Assembly: GCA_021821235.1 (NCBI GenBank)
Contig: JAKACS010000013.1
Coordinates: 1-14,162, forward strand
Length of the DNA: 14,162 nucleotides
Reading direction: 5' to 3'
Origin: Bacillota bacterium
GTDB taxonomy: Bacteria; Bacillota; Bacilli; Bacillales_B; DSM-18226
A model generated the notes under the pieces. The model made no database searches, was not told the origin of the DNA, and saw only the letters and a program-made list of their open reading frames with translations. The position numbers and the translations under genes are program-made. Shown in pieces: positions 1-6,873 of the stretch (positions within the stretch are counted from its first letter, which is position 1; every line of letters begins with the position of its first letter).

Positions 1-534
1 CTGACCGTGTACGAAACCGAGCGAAAAAACGGCTCGCAATCAAGCAATTTGTATATTTTCAATCGTTTTCCTTCAAATGAACTACCAAAGGCCGAAAAAA
101 TGGACCACCATAAGGAAACCAGTAATCTTTCTGAAACAAACAATCAAAAGATAATTAAACGTCAACATGAACCGTCTGAATTGAACCACAGTTTTGTCAG
201 TGACCGCGTTCCGCAGCCGTTTGTTCAACTTACGCAATATTTTTTCCCTGAAGCCAAAACGATTGAGGAAATGTGGCATATGGTAAAAATCGCCGCTTAT
301 CGCAACAACAGCGAAACACAAACAGAGCGGATGCTCGATATTGCCATCCATTCCTTTCAGCAGCTGATTCGCAAAGTGAAGTTTACCCATGCTATCAAAA
401 AACCGATTGCATATTTTTACGGAATTCTGAACAACCAGTTTGAGAAAGCTTATTACGAAGATTTATATGAAACCGGCTTCGGAGCGGGCTGTGGGGAATT
501 GGCATTTTCCTGGGTTTCAAGTTCCTCTTTTTAA
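1..534 (+). CDS. C-terminal part of a putative helix-turn-helix/replication-type protein (5' partial)
   Basis: The reading frame is open from base 1, so the gene begins upstream; the internal GTG at 7 is probably not the start. The visible 177 residues contain a short basic stretch (YETERKNGSQSSNLYIFNRF), a polar linker rich in H, N, E and K, and a helical block from about residue 65 to 160 (DRVPQPFVQLTQYFFP, then IEEMWHMVKIAA and FTHAIKKPIAYFYGILNNQF). The pattern 'NGSQSSNLYIF' after a missing N-terminus resembles the wing of a winged-helix domain in Bacillus plasmid/phage-type replication or HTH proteins; that is a resemblance from memory and not a firm family call. The last ~18 residues (from about GAGCG onward) are low-complexity, ending in SSSSF. 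They look unlike a natural C-terminus, so a late frameshift or truncation is possible. The next gene starts 238 bases downstream. Confidence 0.55.
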   Translation: MTVYETERKNGSQSSNLYIFNRFPSNELPKAEKMDHHKETSNLSETNNQKIIKRQHEPSELNHSFVSDRVPQPFVQLTQYFFPEAKTIEEMWHMVKIAAYRNNSETQTERMLDIAIHSFQQLIRKVKFTHAIKKPIAYFYGILNNQFEKAYYEDLYETGFGAGCGELAFSWVSSSSF

Positions 535-556
535 AATGTCGATCATGATGGACATT
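535..556. promoter_or_regulatory. 22-bp near-perfect palindrome directly after the stop codon
   Basis: The arms AATGTC (535-540) and GACATT (551-556) flank the self-complementary core ATCATGAT (542-549). Only the symmetric bases 541 and 550 (both G) fail to pair, so 20 of 22 positions are symmetric. There is no T-tract after it, so it is not an obvious terminator. A dimeric-protein binding site is possible but unproven. Confidence 0.35.
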
Positions 557-637
557 GGATGTGTGTGTTCATTTGAGTTGGGGGTTCCCTTTAATTTGGT
601 GGGATAAGGTACCTTTTCACTTGGCCCTTTTCTAGCC

Positions 638-662
638 AAAAGTTGATAGGGGTCAATTTTTT
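638..662 (+). terminator. Weak AT-rich terminator-like hairpin
   Basis: AAAAGTTGA (638-646) can pair with TCAATTTTT (653-661) around the loop TAGGGG, with one G·T pair, and the 3' arm runs into a T-tract. A competing small stem TTGGC/GCCAA (621-625/635-639) overlaps it. It lies about 100 bases after the first gene and before the next, where a terminator would be expected. The stem is AT-rich, so support is modest. Confidence 0.3.
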
Positions 663-772
663 AGGTTCAAAATTGGTTTAAGATTTAGACAGCACTATTC
701 AAGCTCGTTATCCAATTATGATGAGCTCCGTTACCATTTTACATCGACGGATAAAGTACAGAGGTGTTTAAT

Positions 773-1600
773 TTGGAAATACCAAGAGAACCTGAATTCG
801 TTTTTTCTACACCATTACCTGGTTTGCTAATGGAAGCATATATAGAATCCGGGGCGTACAGACGCTTAAAACAATTAACCGCAGAAAAAAATCTTCTTAA
901 TCAATATATACAAGAATTGTTAATCCATGGTGAGCTGAAACGGGTGGAAATCGGTTGTGATTTGGTAGCAAAATTTATACCTAAAAAGGTCTTTGAATAT
1001 GATTATCCAGGTTTAAATGAATATTTGTATGATCGTGGAATATTGCAGGAACTAACGAAACTTACCAACGTCGCTTTTAAAAGGAACGAACAACGATTAA
1101 AATTATTTGAGCCCTATCAGGAAAATCCTGAATTTTACGTAAAGACATCTTTAAATAAATTGGGGCGAGATCTACTAAAAAAGGGGGATTCTTTAATCAT
1201 TCCCAATTCATTAGAAAAAGCAGTATTACAAAAAAGAGAGAATATGTCCCAATTAAGAACAGCCCAATCAAAATACAATGAGTTAAAGCAGCTGATCGAA
1301 AGGTCGCCGGAATTTGATAGGGGATCTAAAATAGCTCATAAATATGGAGCGATTACCCGTATTCAAAAACCAACCCATTATCATATAAAGAAAATCAAGG
1401 ACCCTGCTGCCATTCAAGTACTAATTGAATTAGGAAAGCCCAATATTGCGAAATTTACAGTTTATTTTCTAAAAGGAATAATCACGAAAAAAGAAGTAGA
1501 ATCATTTCGAACGTTAAAAGATATTCAATTAGTGTTTGTCATTTTAGATAAAAATGAAGAAGCAGCAATGATGAACCATTTTCAGCAAAATTTATTATGA
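773..1600 (+). CDS. Hypothetical basic protein, 275 aa, upstream of a DnaC-like gene
   Basis: I do not recognise this protein. The preferred start is TTG at 773, because AGAGGTG (760-766) lies six bases upstream; a GTG at 764 would overlap that site and have none of its own. The product is rich in Lys, Glu and Leu, with no signal peptide or membrane segment. Residues about 30-60 and 150-175 look helical and possibly coiled coil (KRENMSQLRTAQSKYNELKQ). The C-terminal third (KYGAITRIQKPTHYH to VFVILDKNEE) looks like a compact alpha/beta domain. It ends 61 bases before the helicase-loader gene on the same strand. That arrangement is common for primosome or replication partners in phages and integrative elements, so a DNA-replication role is a guess from context only. 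Codon use is A/T-rich compared with the genes downstream. Confidence 0.6.
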   Translation: MEIPREPEFVFSTPLPGLLMEAYIESGAYRRLKQLTAEKNLLNQYIQELLIHGELKRVEIGCDLVAKFIPKKVFEYDYPGLNEYLYDRGILQELTKLTNVAFKRNEQRLKLFEPYQENPEFYVKTSLNKLGRDLLKKGDSLIIPNSLEKAVLQKRENMSQLRTAQSKYNELKQLIERSPEFDRGSKIAHKYGAITRIQKPTHYHIKKIKDPAAIQVLIELGKPNIAKFTVYFLKGIITKKEVESFRTLKDIQLVFVILDKNEEAAMMNHFQQNLL

Positions 1601-1661
1601 TACTAGAATCTAAATCTTGTAATTACAGATGATCTACAACAAATGTAAAGCGGGAATTATG

Positions 1662-2468
1662 ATGAAACAACTATCTCAGTTTTTTGAACAACGAGGAATA
1701 AATTTGGGTAGAGAACTGGTTAAGATTGAGCATTGCATCCATTGTGGGAACGAGTTGAAAACGTACCGCGTGCAGCTGCTTGGAGGAACAAAAAAAGGTG
1801 AATGGGTGATGGTAACCGAGGAATGCAGCTGCATTTTGGCAAGGCAAACGATTGCGGCTGCCAACAGGGTGAAGTTGAACTACTTTAAGGAATATTCCAT
1901 CTACAATCAAGCGTTATCGACAGCAACGTTGAAAAATTATGCCATCCAAAATGAATCACAAATTGAAGCGCTAAAAAAAGCAATCGAATTCATTGAAAAA
2001 ATTGCTGAACATAAACCAGCCCGCCTTATGTATTTTGGTGACCCGGGTCTTGGCAAGTCCCACTTAGCAATGGGGATTGTGAAAGTAGTCGAAACGAGAT
2101 TGCAAAAAACATGTTTATTTTTGGAAGTGCCAGCACTAAAGAATTTAATTAAATCGTCGTGGTCAAGGGAAAGCAGTTTGACAGAGGTGGAAATCATCAA
2201 GGCGATTTCTGAAGTAGATTTATTAATTCTCGATGATGTTGGGGCGGAGGGAATCACTCCGTGGACAAAGGAACTAATGTTTACTATCCTGAATTCAAGA
2301 CTTTCAAGAAGCCTGCTGGTGACGACAAATATGAAGCTTGCTGATATTTATCAGGAATACGGTGCTAAAATAGCGGATCGGCTGCTTGAAAATATGTCCA
2401 AACGAGATATTGTTAAACTAGAAGCAAATCATAGTTATCGTTTAAAAACTTTTTTAGAGGAAATCTGA
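1662..2468 (+). CDS. DnaC/IstB-type AAA+ ATPase (helicase loader-like)
   Basis: This is a 268-residue P-loop ATPase of the DnaC/DnaI/IstB group. These proteins load a replicative helicase onto DNA or assist transposition. Visible elements in order are a Cys cluster CIHC (C25, C28) with CSC (C55, C57), likely binding zinc; Walker A GDPGLGKS (126-133); Walker B LLILDD (187-192); a sensor-1-like TTN (221-223); and a candidate arginine finger in ADRL (R240). The zinc-cluster N-terminus followed by the AAA+ core is typical of phage- and element-borne DnaC proteins. ATG at 1662 is favoured because CGGGA (1651-1655) sits six bases upstream; ATGs at 1629 and 1659 are alternatives. No transposase (IstA) gene is adjacent, so helicase loading is more likely than an IS21-type role. 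The product is probably cytosolic. Confidence 0.82.
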   Translation: MKQLSQFFEQRGINLGRELVKIEHCIHCGNELKTYRVQLLGGTKKGEWVMVTEECSCILARQTIAAANRVKLNYFKEYSIYNQALSTATLKNYAIQNESQIEALKKAIEFIEKIAEHKPARLMYFGDPGLGKSHLAMGIVKVVETRLQKTCLFLEVPALKNLIKSSWSRESSLTEVEIIKAISEVDLLILDDVGAEGITPWTKELMFTILNSRLSRSLLVTTNMKLADIYQEYGAKIADRLLENMSKRDIVKLEANHSYRLKTFLEEI

Positions 2469-2528
2469 TAAAATGATAGCTTCGAGATTGCGGCCAGAAG
2501 CATTTGAATGTGCAGGTAGGTGTATGTG

Positions 2529-3605
2529 ATGAACCAAACAATTAAAAACAAGGTAAAGAATCTCCCCGCACAGCCTGGATGCTATCTAATGAAGGATGAA
2601 AAAGGAACAATCATCTATGTTGGAAAAGCAAAGGTGCTGAAAAATAGGGTACGTTCTTATTTTTCAGGAACGCATGATGGTAAAACACAAAGACTCATTC
2701 AGGAAATTGCCGACTTTGATTACATTGTTACCTCAACCAATACCGAAGCACTTATACTCGAAATGAACTTGATTAAAAAGAATCATCCTAAATATAATGT
2801 CATGCTAATGGATGATAAAACCTATCCGTATCTTAAAATTACAAATGAGCGCCATCCACGACTGATCCTCACGCGAAGGGTGCAAAAGGATCTTGGCAAA
2901 TATTTCGGCCCGTATCCAAATGTACAGGCAGCGAAAGAAGTAAAGAAGTTGCTTGACCATTTGTATCCATTAAGAAAATGCCCATTATCGGTAAGCCGTC
3001 CGTGTTTAGATTATCATCTTGGTCTTTGTATCGGCACGTGTGCCCGAGATGTAAGCGAGGTGGAATACAAAGAAGTAATCGACAAGATTCTTCGCTTTTT
3101 CAATGGTGGATACAAAGAATTAAAGAAAGAAATAACATTAAAAATGGAAACAGCGGCACAAGAACTGGACTTTGAACTGGCAGCAAAGTTTCGCAATCAA
3201 CTATCACAGTTTGAAACAGCCATGGAAAAACAAAGGGCGCTTTCATTCGATAGAGTAGACCGCGACGTGTTTGGCTACGATGTGAAAGAGGACTGGATGT
3301 GCGTCCAAGTATTCTTTATCAGAGAAGGGAAGATGGTGGACCGGGTTGTTTCAATGTTTTCGATAAAAAAGGAGCCTGAGGAGGAGTTTCTCAGTTTTCT
3401 GTTCAATTTCTATTCTGATCCGCTTCAGGACAAGCCACAGGAAATTTTATTACCGGTAATGTCCTGTACCAGTCTGGAAATAACGCAACTTGATGTAAAA
3501 GTCGTCCAGCCTAAGCGCGGGCAAAAAAGAGCATTAGTAGAGTTAGCCTGCAAGAATGCCACGGTCACATTAAAGGATGAGTTTTATTTTCAAACTTTTA
3601 ACTAA
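2529..3605 (+). CDS. UvrC-like GIY-YIG protein lacking the C-terminal nuclease domain
   Basis: UvrC makes both incisions in UvrABC nucleotide excision repair. This 358-residue protein matches only its N-terminal ~60%; full UvrC is usually near 600 residues. In order: a GIY-YIG nuclease domain (about 12-95) with GCYL at 17-20, YVGKA at 30-34, R40 and E73; the UvrC Cys cluster C151, C159, C167 and C171, which in UvrC holds an Fe-S cluster; a UvrB-interacting UVR helical segment (about 198-232); and the start of the linker to the RNase H-like domain (VVQPKRGQKRALVELACKNA, 325-344). It stops cleanly there, with no RNase H or helix-hairpin-helix part. ATG 2529 is chosen over GTG 2520 because AGGTAGG lies just upstream. 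It ends 20 bases before mvaK1, so the two are probably co-transcribed. It may act as a Cho-like 3'-incision enzyme; a degraded uvrC copy is less likely because the frame is intact. Confidence 0.85.
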   Translation: MNQTIKNKVKNLPAQPGCYLMKDEKGTIIYVGKAKVLKNRVRSYFSGTHDGKTQRLIQEIADFDYIVTSTNTEALILEMNLIKKNHPKYNVMLMDDKTYPYLKITNERHPRLILTRRVQKDLGKYFGPYPNVQAAKEVKKLLDHLYPLRKCPLSVSRPCLDYHLGLCIGTCARDVSEVEYKEVIDKILRFFNGGYKELKKEITLKMETAAQELDFELAAKFRNQLSQFETAMEKQRALSFDRVDRDVFGYDVKEDWMCVQVFFIREGKMVDRVVSMFSIKKEPEEEFLSFLFNFYSDPLQDKPQEILLPVMSCTSLEITQLDVKVVQPKRGQKRALVELACKNATVTLKDEFYFQTFN

Positions 3606-3625
3606 GGAAAAAAGGGGAATCGAAA

Positions 3626-4567
3626 GTGACAACTACCTTTGCACGAACAGCAACAGGAATATCGCATAGCAAAATCATTCTGGTGGGCGAGCATGCAGTT
3701 GTATATGGAATGCCGGCGATTGCAATCCCTTTTCCATTAGAAGTAAAAGCCACTATTGAAGAAAAAAAAGGTGGAATCCACATTAAAAGTGCGCTGTTTT
3801 CCGGGCTGATAAACAAGCTGCCGGTGAAGCTTCGAGGTGTTGGATTATGTATCGAAGAGACGCTCCGTTCCTTAAACAAACCAGTCGCTGGACTAACAGT
3901 CAAAATTGAATCCCAGATCCCGATGGGCAGAGGATTGGGATCAAGTGCCGCAATTGCTGCTGCTATTGTCAGAAGTTTATTTTCTTTTTTCGAAAGAACC
4001 CTTGAGCCCAAAGAGTTGCTAAACCTTGTTGAAATCGCAGAGGTATTTGCACATGGCCGTCCCAGCGGCATTGACATGGCTGCTGTTTCCAGTGAGGTAC
4101 CTATTTGGTTTCAAATGGGAAAAACGATAAAAGCACTTAAAGTCGGCATGCCTTTACACATGGTCGTTGCGGATTCGGGAAGGATTGGTGATACAAAGAC
4201 TGCGGTGAAAAAGGTTCAAGAGAATTTTCTGATGGATCCGTTGAAAACGCAAAATTCCATTGACCAAATTGGGATCATCGCAGCGAGGGCCAAGACGGCT
4301 CTTATCGAAGGAAACTCACCTTTGCTTGGGCGTTTGCTCAATGAGAATCATGCAGAATTGCTGAAGCTTGACGTCAGTGATGCTGGACTGAATCGGTTAG
4401 TTGAAAAGGCACGGGATCTTGGGGCACTGGGGGCAAAATTAACTGGCGGTGGTCAAGGGGGATGCATAATCGCACTTGCGCGCACTGAGGATCAAGCGAA
4501 AATGATAGCGGCCAAATTAAAGGATGCAGGCGCCTATAAAACTTGGTATTTTACAGCAGAATCGTAA
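3626..4567 (+). CDS. mvaK1: Mevalonate kinase
   Basis: This enzyme phosphorylates mevalonate with ATP to 5-phosphomevalonate, the first step of the lower mevalonate pathway, in the cytosol. It is a GHMP-family kinase of 313 residues, a normal bacterial length. Motif 1 is KIILVGEHAVVYG (16-28), with K16 and E22 expected at the active site. Motif 2, the ATP loop, is PMGRGLGSSAA (99-109). The family segment GRPSGID (144-150) supplies the catalytic aspartate D150. Motif 3 is KLTGGGQGGC (271-280). The start is GTG at 3626, with AAAGGGG (3611-3617) eight bases upstream. It lies 20 bases after the UvrC-like gene and is followed at once by a strong terminator. The other two lower-pathway kinase/decarboxylase genes are therefore in a separate downstream operon. 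The GEHAVVYG motif makes mevalonate kinase much more likely than another GHMP kinase. Confidence 0.93.
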   Translation: MTTTFARTATGISHSKIILVGEHAVVYGMPAIAIPFPLEVKATIEEKKGGIHIKSALFSGLINKLPVKLRGVGLCIEETLRSLNKPVAGLTVKIESQIPMGRGLGSSAAIAAAIVRSLFSFFERTLEPKELLNLVEIAEVFAHGRPSGIDMAAVSSEVPIWFQMGKTIKALKVGMPLHMVVADSGRIGDTKTAVKKVQENFLMDPLKTQNSIDQIGIIAARAKTALIEGNSPLLGRLLNENHAELLKLDVSDAGLNRLVEKARDLGALGAKLTGGGQGGCIIALARTEDQAKMIAAKLKDAGAYKTWYFTAES

Positions 4568-4574
4568 ACTTTAT

Positions 4575-4603
4575 CCGCACAGATCATTCTGTGCGGTTTT
4601 GTT
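4575..4603 (+). terminator. Intrinsic terminator of the uvrC-like/mvaK1 unit
   Basis: CCGCACAGA (4575-4583) pairs perfectly with TCTGTGCGG (4588-4596) around the loop TCAT, followed by TTTTGTT. It is a GC-rich 9-bp stem, starting seven bases after the mvaK1 stop codon. This is the best-formed terminator in the window. Confidence 0.9.
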
Positions 4604-4609
4604 CGCTAA

Positions 4610-4718
4610 TCAGAATTTATATCCATAAATTCTGAACGCATAAGGGCAACTACGCCTCTGTCTTCGCCAAAGGCTCGCCAATCGGCGAGTTTTCTTTATA
4701 ATATCAGAATTTATATCC
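4610..4718. repeat. Short palindromic element with direct and inverted repeats (MITE-like)
   Basis: The 15-mer TCAGAATTTATATCC occurs at 4610-4624 and again at 4704-4718. The first copy forms a 10-bp hairpin with ATAAATTCTG (4625-4634). The same ATAAATTCTGA (4625-4635) is also the inverse of TCAGAATTTAT (4704-4714), so two exclusive foldings exist, a local hairpin or one enclosing the block. Inside lies a terminator-like hairpin (4674-4689). No coding potential is seen. It resembles small dispersed palindromic elements of Bacillaceae, but copy number cannot be judged from one window. Confidence 0.55.
4674..4697 (+). terminator. Second terminator-like hairpin inside the palindromic element
   Basis: CTCGCC (4674-4679) pairs with GGCGAG (4684-4689) around the loop AATC, followed by TTTTCTTT (4690-4697). 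Stem and tail fit an intrinsic terminator and would back up the one 80 bases upstream. Confidence 0.6.
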
Positions 4719-4733
4719 TAATTTATCATCCAG

Positions 4734-4993
4734 ACCAGTAAAAGGGAAAAAGCCGGTTGATAGAAGAGTCTATTGCTTAGTAAATACCAGTAAAAGGGAA
4801 AAAACCGGTTGATAGAAGAGTCTATCGCCCAGCAAATACCAGTAAAAGGGAAAAACCGGGTTGATAGAGCAGTCTATTGCTTAGTAAATACCAATAAAAG
4901 GGAAAAAACCGGTTGATAGAAGAGTCTGTCACTTGGAAAATGCCAGTAAAAGGGAAAAAACCGGTTGATAGAAGAGTTCGAAACTGCAGAATC
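4734..4993. repeat. Tandem array of five 52-bp units
   Basis: Units begin at 4734, 4786, 4838, 4890 and 4942, an exact 52-bp step each time. Each opens with ACCAGTAAAAGGGAAAA (variants ACCAATAA, GCCAGTAA), then AACCGGTT or a one-base variant, then GATAGA-AGAG-TCTATT and a spacer ending TAAAT. The first four units keep a 6-bp hairpin (for example 4811-4816 with 4821-4826); unit 5 diverges after 4978. 52 is not a multiple of three and no open frame crosses the array, so it is non-coding. Confidence 0.92.
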
Positions 4994-5092
4994 GGGCGCT
5001 ATTCTCTTATCAAAAGGGAAAAACGGTCACGAAAGCCTTCGAATTGCGCGCCATTCTCCTAACAAAAAGAAATACGGTGCCTTTGTTGTTCA
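4989..5092. repeat. Two diverged 52-bp units continuing the array
   Basis: GAATCGGGCGCTATTCTC (from 4989) and GAATTGCGCGCCATTCTC (from 5041) are two related units again 52 bp apart. Each carries an AAAAGGGAAAAACGGT-like core (5012 and about 5064) similar to the core of the main array, but shifted 12 bases in phase. They look like older relatives of the same repeat. Confidence 0.65.
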
Positions 5093-5116
5093 TAAACCAA
5101 ACTAATTTTAAAAAAA

Positions 5117-5130
5117 TTGATGTACATCAA
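5117..5130. promoter_or_regulatory. Perfect palindrome TTGATGTACATCAA, FNR/CRP-type operator candidate
   Basis: The 14 bases are fully self-complementary and match TTGAT-N4-ATCAA, the classical FNR/ANR recognition sequence. The site lies about 90 bases upstream of the transporter/mvaD/mvaK2 operon. Its left half could serve as a -35 box (TTGATG), with TAAAAT at 5142-5147 as a loosely spaced -10 (19 bases). Bacillus Fnr is known to prefer a CRP-like TGTGA site, so the cognate regulator is uncertain. Confidence 0.5.
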
Positions 5131-5220
5131 GGTTGAGAAGATAAAATTTTTGTAAGCTTAGAATGTTCTTGAGTGAGAATGATTATCAATTCGAATAAAT
5201 CTAGAAACGGAGTGAAGCGC

Positions 5221-5493
5221 TTGAAACAAGAAATTTCAAAACAAACGAGAACGTCTGAACTCGAATTTTCTAAAGAAAATATTGAAGTTTGGGAAGATCT
5301 TGTTAGCATAAAAGATTTGGTAAAGTCGTTACTAATTTGTACCGTAACGACGCTGGGAGCATACTTCATCGCCCCAAATGAACCGCCCAAGCCACTATTT
5401 TTTGGGTTGATTGGTGCGTTTGCCGGGTTTGTCATTTGTAGTTTGATCATTAAACCGAAAAGAAGTTTTACAAATACACACATGGAGAAATAA
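5221..5493 (+). CDS. Small two-helix membrane protein preceding a TctA-like permease
   Basis: The product is about 90 residues from TTG 5221, favoured because GGAGTGA (5209-5215) lies five bases upstream; in-frame GTGs at 5173 and 5212 would lengthen it. An acidic/basic cytosolic N-terminus (about 1-30) is followed by two hydrophobic segments, LVKSLLICTVTTLGAYFI (about 33-50) and PLFFGLIGAFAGFVICSLII (about 57-76), then a basic tail (KPKRS). No family is recognised. It ends one base before the permease ATG, and the permease's GGAG site lies inside its last codons, which suggests translational coupling. By position it could be a small membrane partner of the permease, as TctB is for TctA in classical tripartite tricarboxylate transporters, but it is shorter than the usual four-helix TctB and shows no clear sequence link. 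Function is inferred from position only. Confidence 0.7.
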   Translation: MKQEISKQTRTSELEFSKENIEVWEDLVSIKDLVKSLLICTVTTLGAYFIAPNEPPKPLFFGLIGAFAGFVICSLIIKPKRSFTNTHMEK

Positions 5494-5494
5494 C

Positions 5495-6853
5495 ATGGAT
5501 TTTACTTTAATTTTGCAGATGATAGTTGCGGCATTTATTGGTGCCGCAATGTTCACTATAATCGGTGTTGCCCCAGGTACAGATGAAACAGCTACTACAG
5601 CTCCGGTAACACTCGTTTTAGTTTTATCCGGCTTGCATCCGGTTGTCATCTTGTCTTTCTTTATGTCGGCGATTGTGGCAAGTAAATTAACGGATTCGAT
5701 TCCAGTTGCATTGGCAGGGATTCCAGGTGGCGTCATGGCGACACCCCAAGTAGAACACGCAATGGTCTTAAAAAGATACGGTCTCTCAGAAATCAGTATC
5801 CGCAAAATGGCATCCGGATCTGTCGTTGGTACGCTAGTCTCTGTTCCGGTCAGCTTATTAATGGCTCAGGCCTTAATCCCATTTGCAACTGTCATTAAAG
5901 AATATGGGGAACCGCTTTTTTTTATTGGCACAATCTTTTTAGCGCTTATGTCTAAAAATAGATGGCTGTCGTTGGTGTCGATCATTCCCTTTGCCTTATT
6001 AATTGAAGGGCTTCGGTATTTATATTGGGGAATCGGAGCTGTTCCAAAGGGAACGAATGTGTTTACTTCATTTTTCTTGGGAATTACCATTGGTCCAGTC
6101 GTTTTATCGCTAGTTGAGCTTTTGAACAAAGACAAAAGAAGCAGCTTAAAACGTTTTGAAAAAAAGACCATTATCTTTAAAAAAATGGAGAATAACGATA
6201 ATGTCCTCAATCCATTTAAAATTTTAACCAAAAAAGAAGCGGGGTTAAGTGCTTTGGCTTCATTAATTGGATCGCTTACATTTATCCTCAGTCCTGTTGG
6301 GCTGACGACCTTTCTGGGAGAACTGTTTTCAAGCCGTATGAAAGATCCGGTGAAAAAAGCTTCGCTTGCCATCGCTTGCATGGATGCCCTGGCCAATGCT
6401 ACCTACGTTTCGGGCGTGTTGATTCCCTTAATTGCACTGGGTATTCCCTTGTCTCCCATGGCGATTGGTCCGGCAAACCCATTATTTAATGCACCACCTG
6501 TGTATACTTTAAAAAATAATATGCATGATTTGTTATCGTATTCGGACTTCGTTTGGGCTACCATTATTGGAACCTTCATGGCGCTTATGATCACTTTTAC
6601 CATTACCATTAAATATTCAAGGCAAATTTGCACGTTTGTGTTTACGCGAATCCCCCATGAAGCTATGCTGGGTTTATTCTTTGGATTGGTTTTGTTGCTG
6701 GCCTATATCGATGCAGGTTGGATCAATGTCGGCGGGGTACTGTTAATCGGGATTGTTGCTGGGACGTTTTATCGCTTGGGTATTCATTATGGAGTGCAAT
6801 TTATGATATTGTATTCCGCACCTTGGATTGTTTCAAAATTAGTTGGATATTAA
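5495..6853 (+). CDS. TctA-like (tripartite tricarboxylate transporter family) carboxylate permease
   Basis: This is a polytopic membrane protein of 452 residues with about ten or more hydrophobic segments; TctA proteins are usually near 500. It carries two half-signatures typical of the family: GVAPGTDETAT (24-34), corresponding to the TctA GxxPG region, and IPLIALGIPLSPMAIGP (310-326), corresponding to the second TLGIPG repeat. A charged cytosolic loop lies around 211-250. TctA permeases import di- or tricarboxylates, normally with TctB and a periplasmic TctC binding protein; no TctC-like gene is visible here. It is preceded by a coupled small membrane protein and followed 20 bases later by mvaD, so the transporter is embedded in the mevalonate operon. 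A mevalonate or related hydroxy-acid substrate is therefore an attractive inference, though the sequence itself cannot show substrate. GGAG (5484-5487), seven bases upstream, fixes the ATG. Confidence 0.82.
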   Translation: MDFTLILQMIVAAFIGAAMFTIIGVAPGTDETATTAPVTLVLVLSGLHPVVILSFFMSAIVASKLTDSIPVALAGIPGGVMATPQVEHAMVLKRYGLSEISIRKMASGSVVGTLVSVPVSLLMAQALIPFATVIKEYGEPLFFIGTIFLALMSKNRWLSLVSIIPFALLIEGLRYLYWGIGAVPKGTNVFTSFFLGITIGPVVLSLVELLNKDKRSSLKRFEKKTIIFKKMENNDNVLNPFKILTKKEAGLSALASLIGSLTFILSPVGLTTFLGELFSSRMKDPVKKASLAIACMDALANATYVSGVLIPLIALGIPLSPMAIGPANPLFNAPPVYTLKNNMHDLLSYSDFVWATIIGTFMALMITFTITIKYSRQICTFVFTRIPHEAMLGLFFGLVLLLAYIDAGWINVGGVLLIGIVAGTFYRLGIHYGVQFMILYSAPWIVSKLVGY

Positions 6854-6873
6854 ATAAGTGGATGTGATTGTAG

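Noticed and set aside
1662..2468. IstB of an IS21-type insertion sequence
   Set aside because: There is no IstA transposase and no terminal inverted repeats nearby, and the N-terminal Cys cluster fits DnaC-type loaders better.
3598..4077. Minus-strand open frame of 159 codons opposite mvaK1
   Set aside because: It lies wholly opposite a gene with clear GHMP motifs, and its translation is Ser/Pro-rich shadow sequence with no recognisable domain.
4757..4786. A promoter in each repeat (TTGATA, 18-base spacer, TAAATA)
   Set aside because: The -10 matches the consensus at only three of six positions, and the same bases are better explained by the hairpin. It is possible but not supportable.
4734..4993. 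CRISPR array
   Set aside because: The whole 52-bp unit is conserved, including the would-be spacers, and no cas genes are present. It is an ordinary tandem repeat.
5866..6396. Minus-strand open frame of 176 codons opposite the permease
   Set aside because: It is a shadow of the strongly supported TctA-like gene, with no sensible domain.
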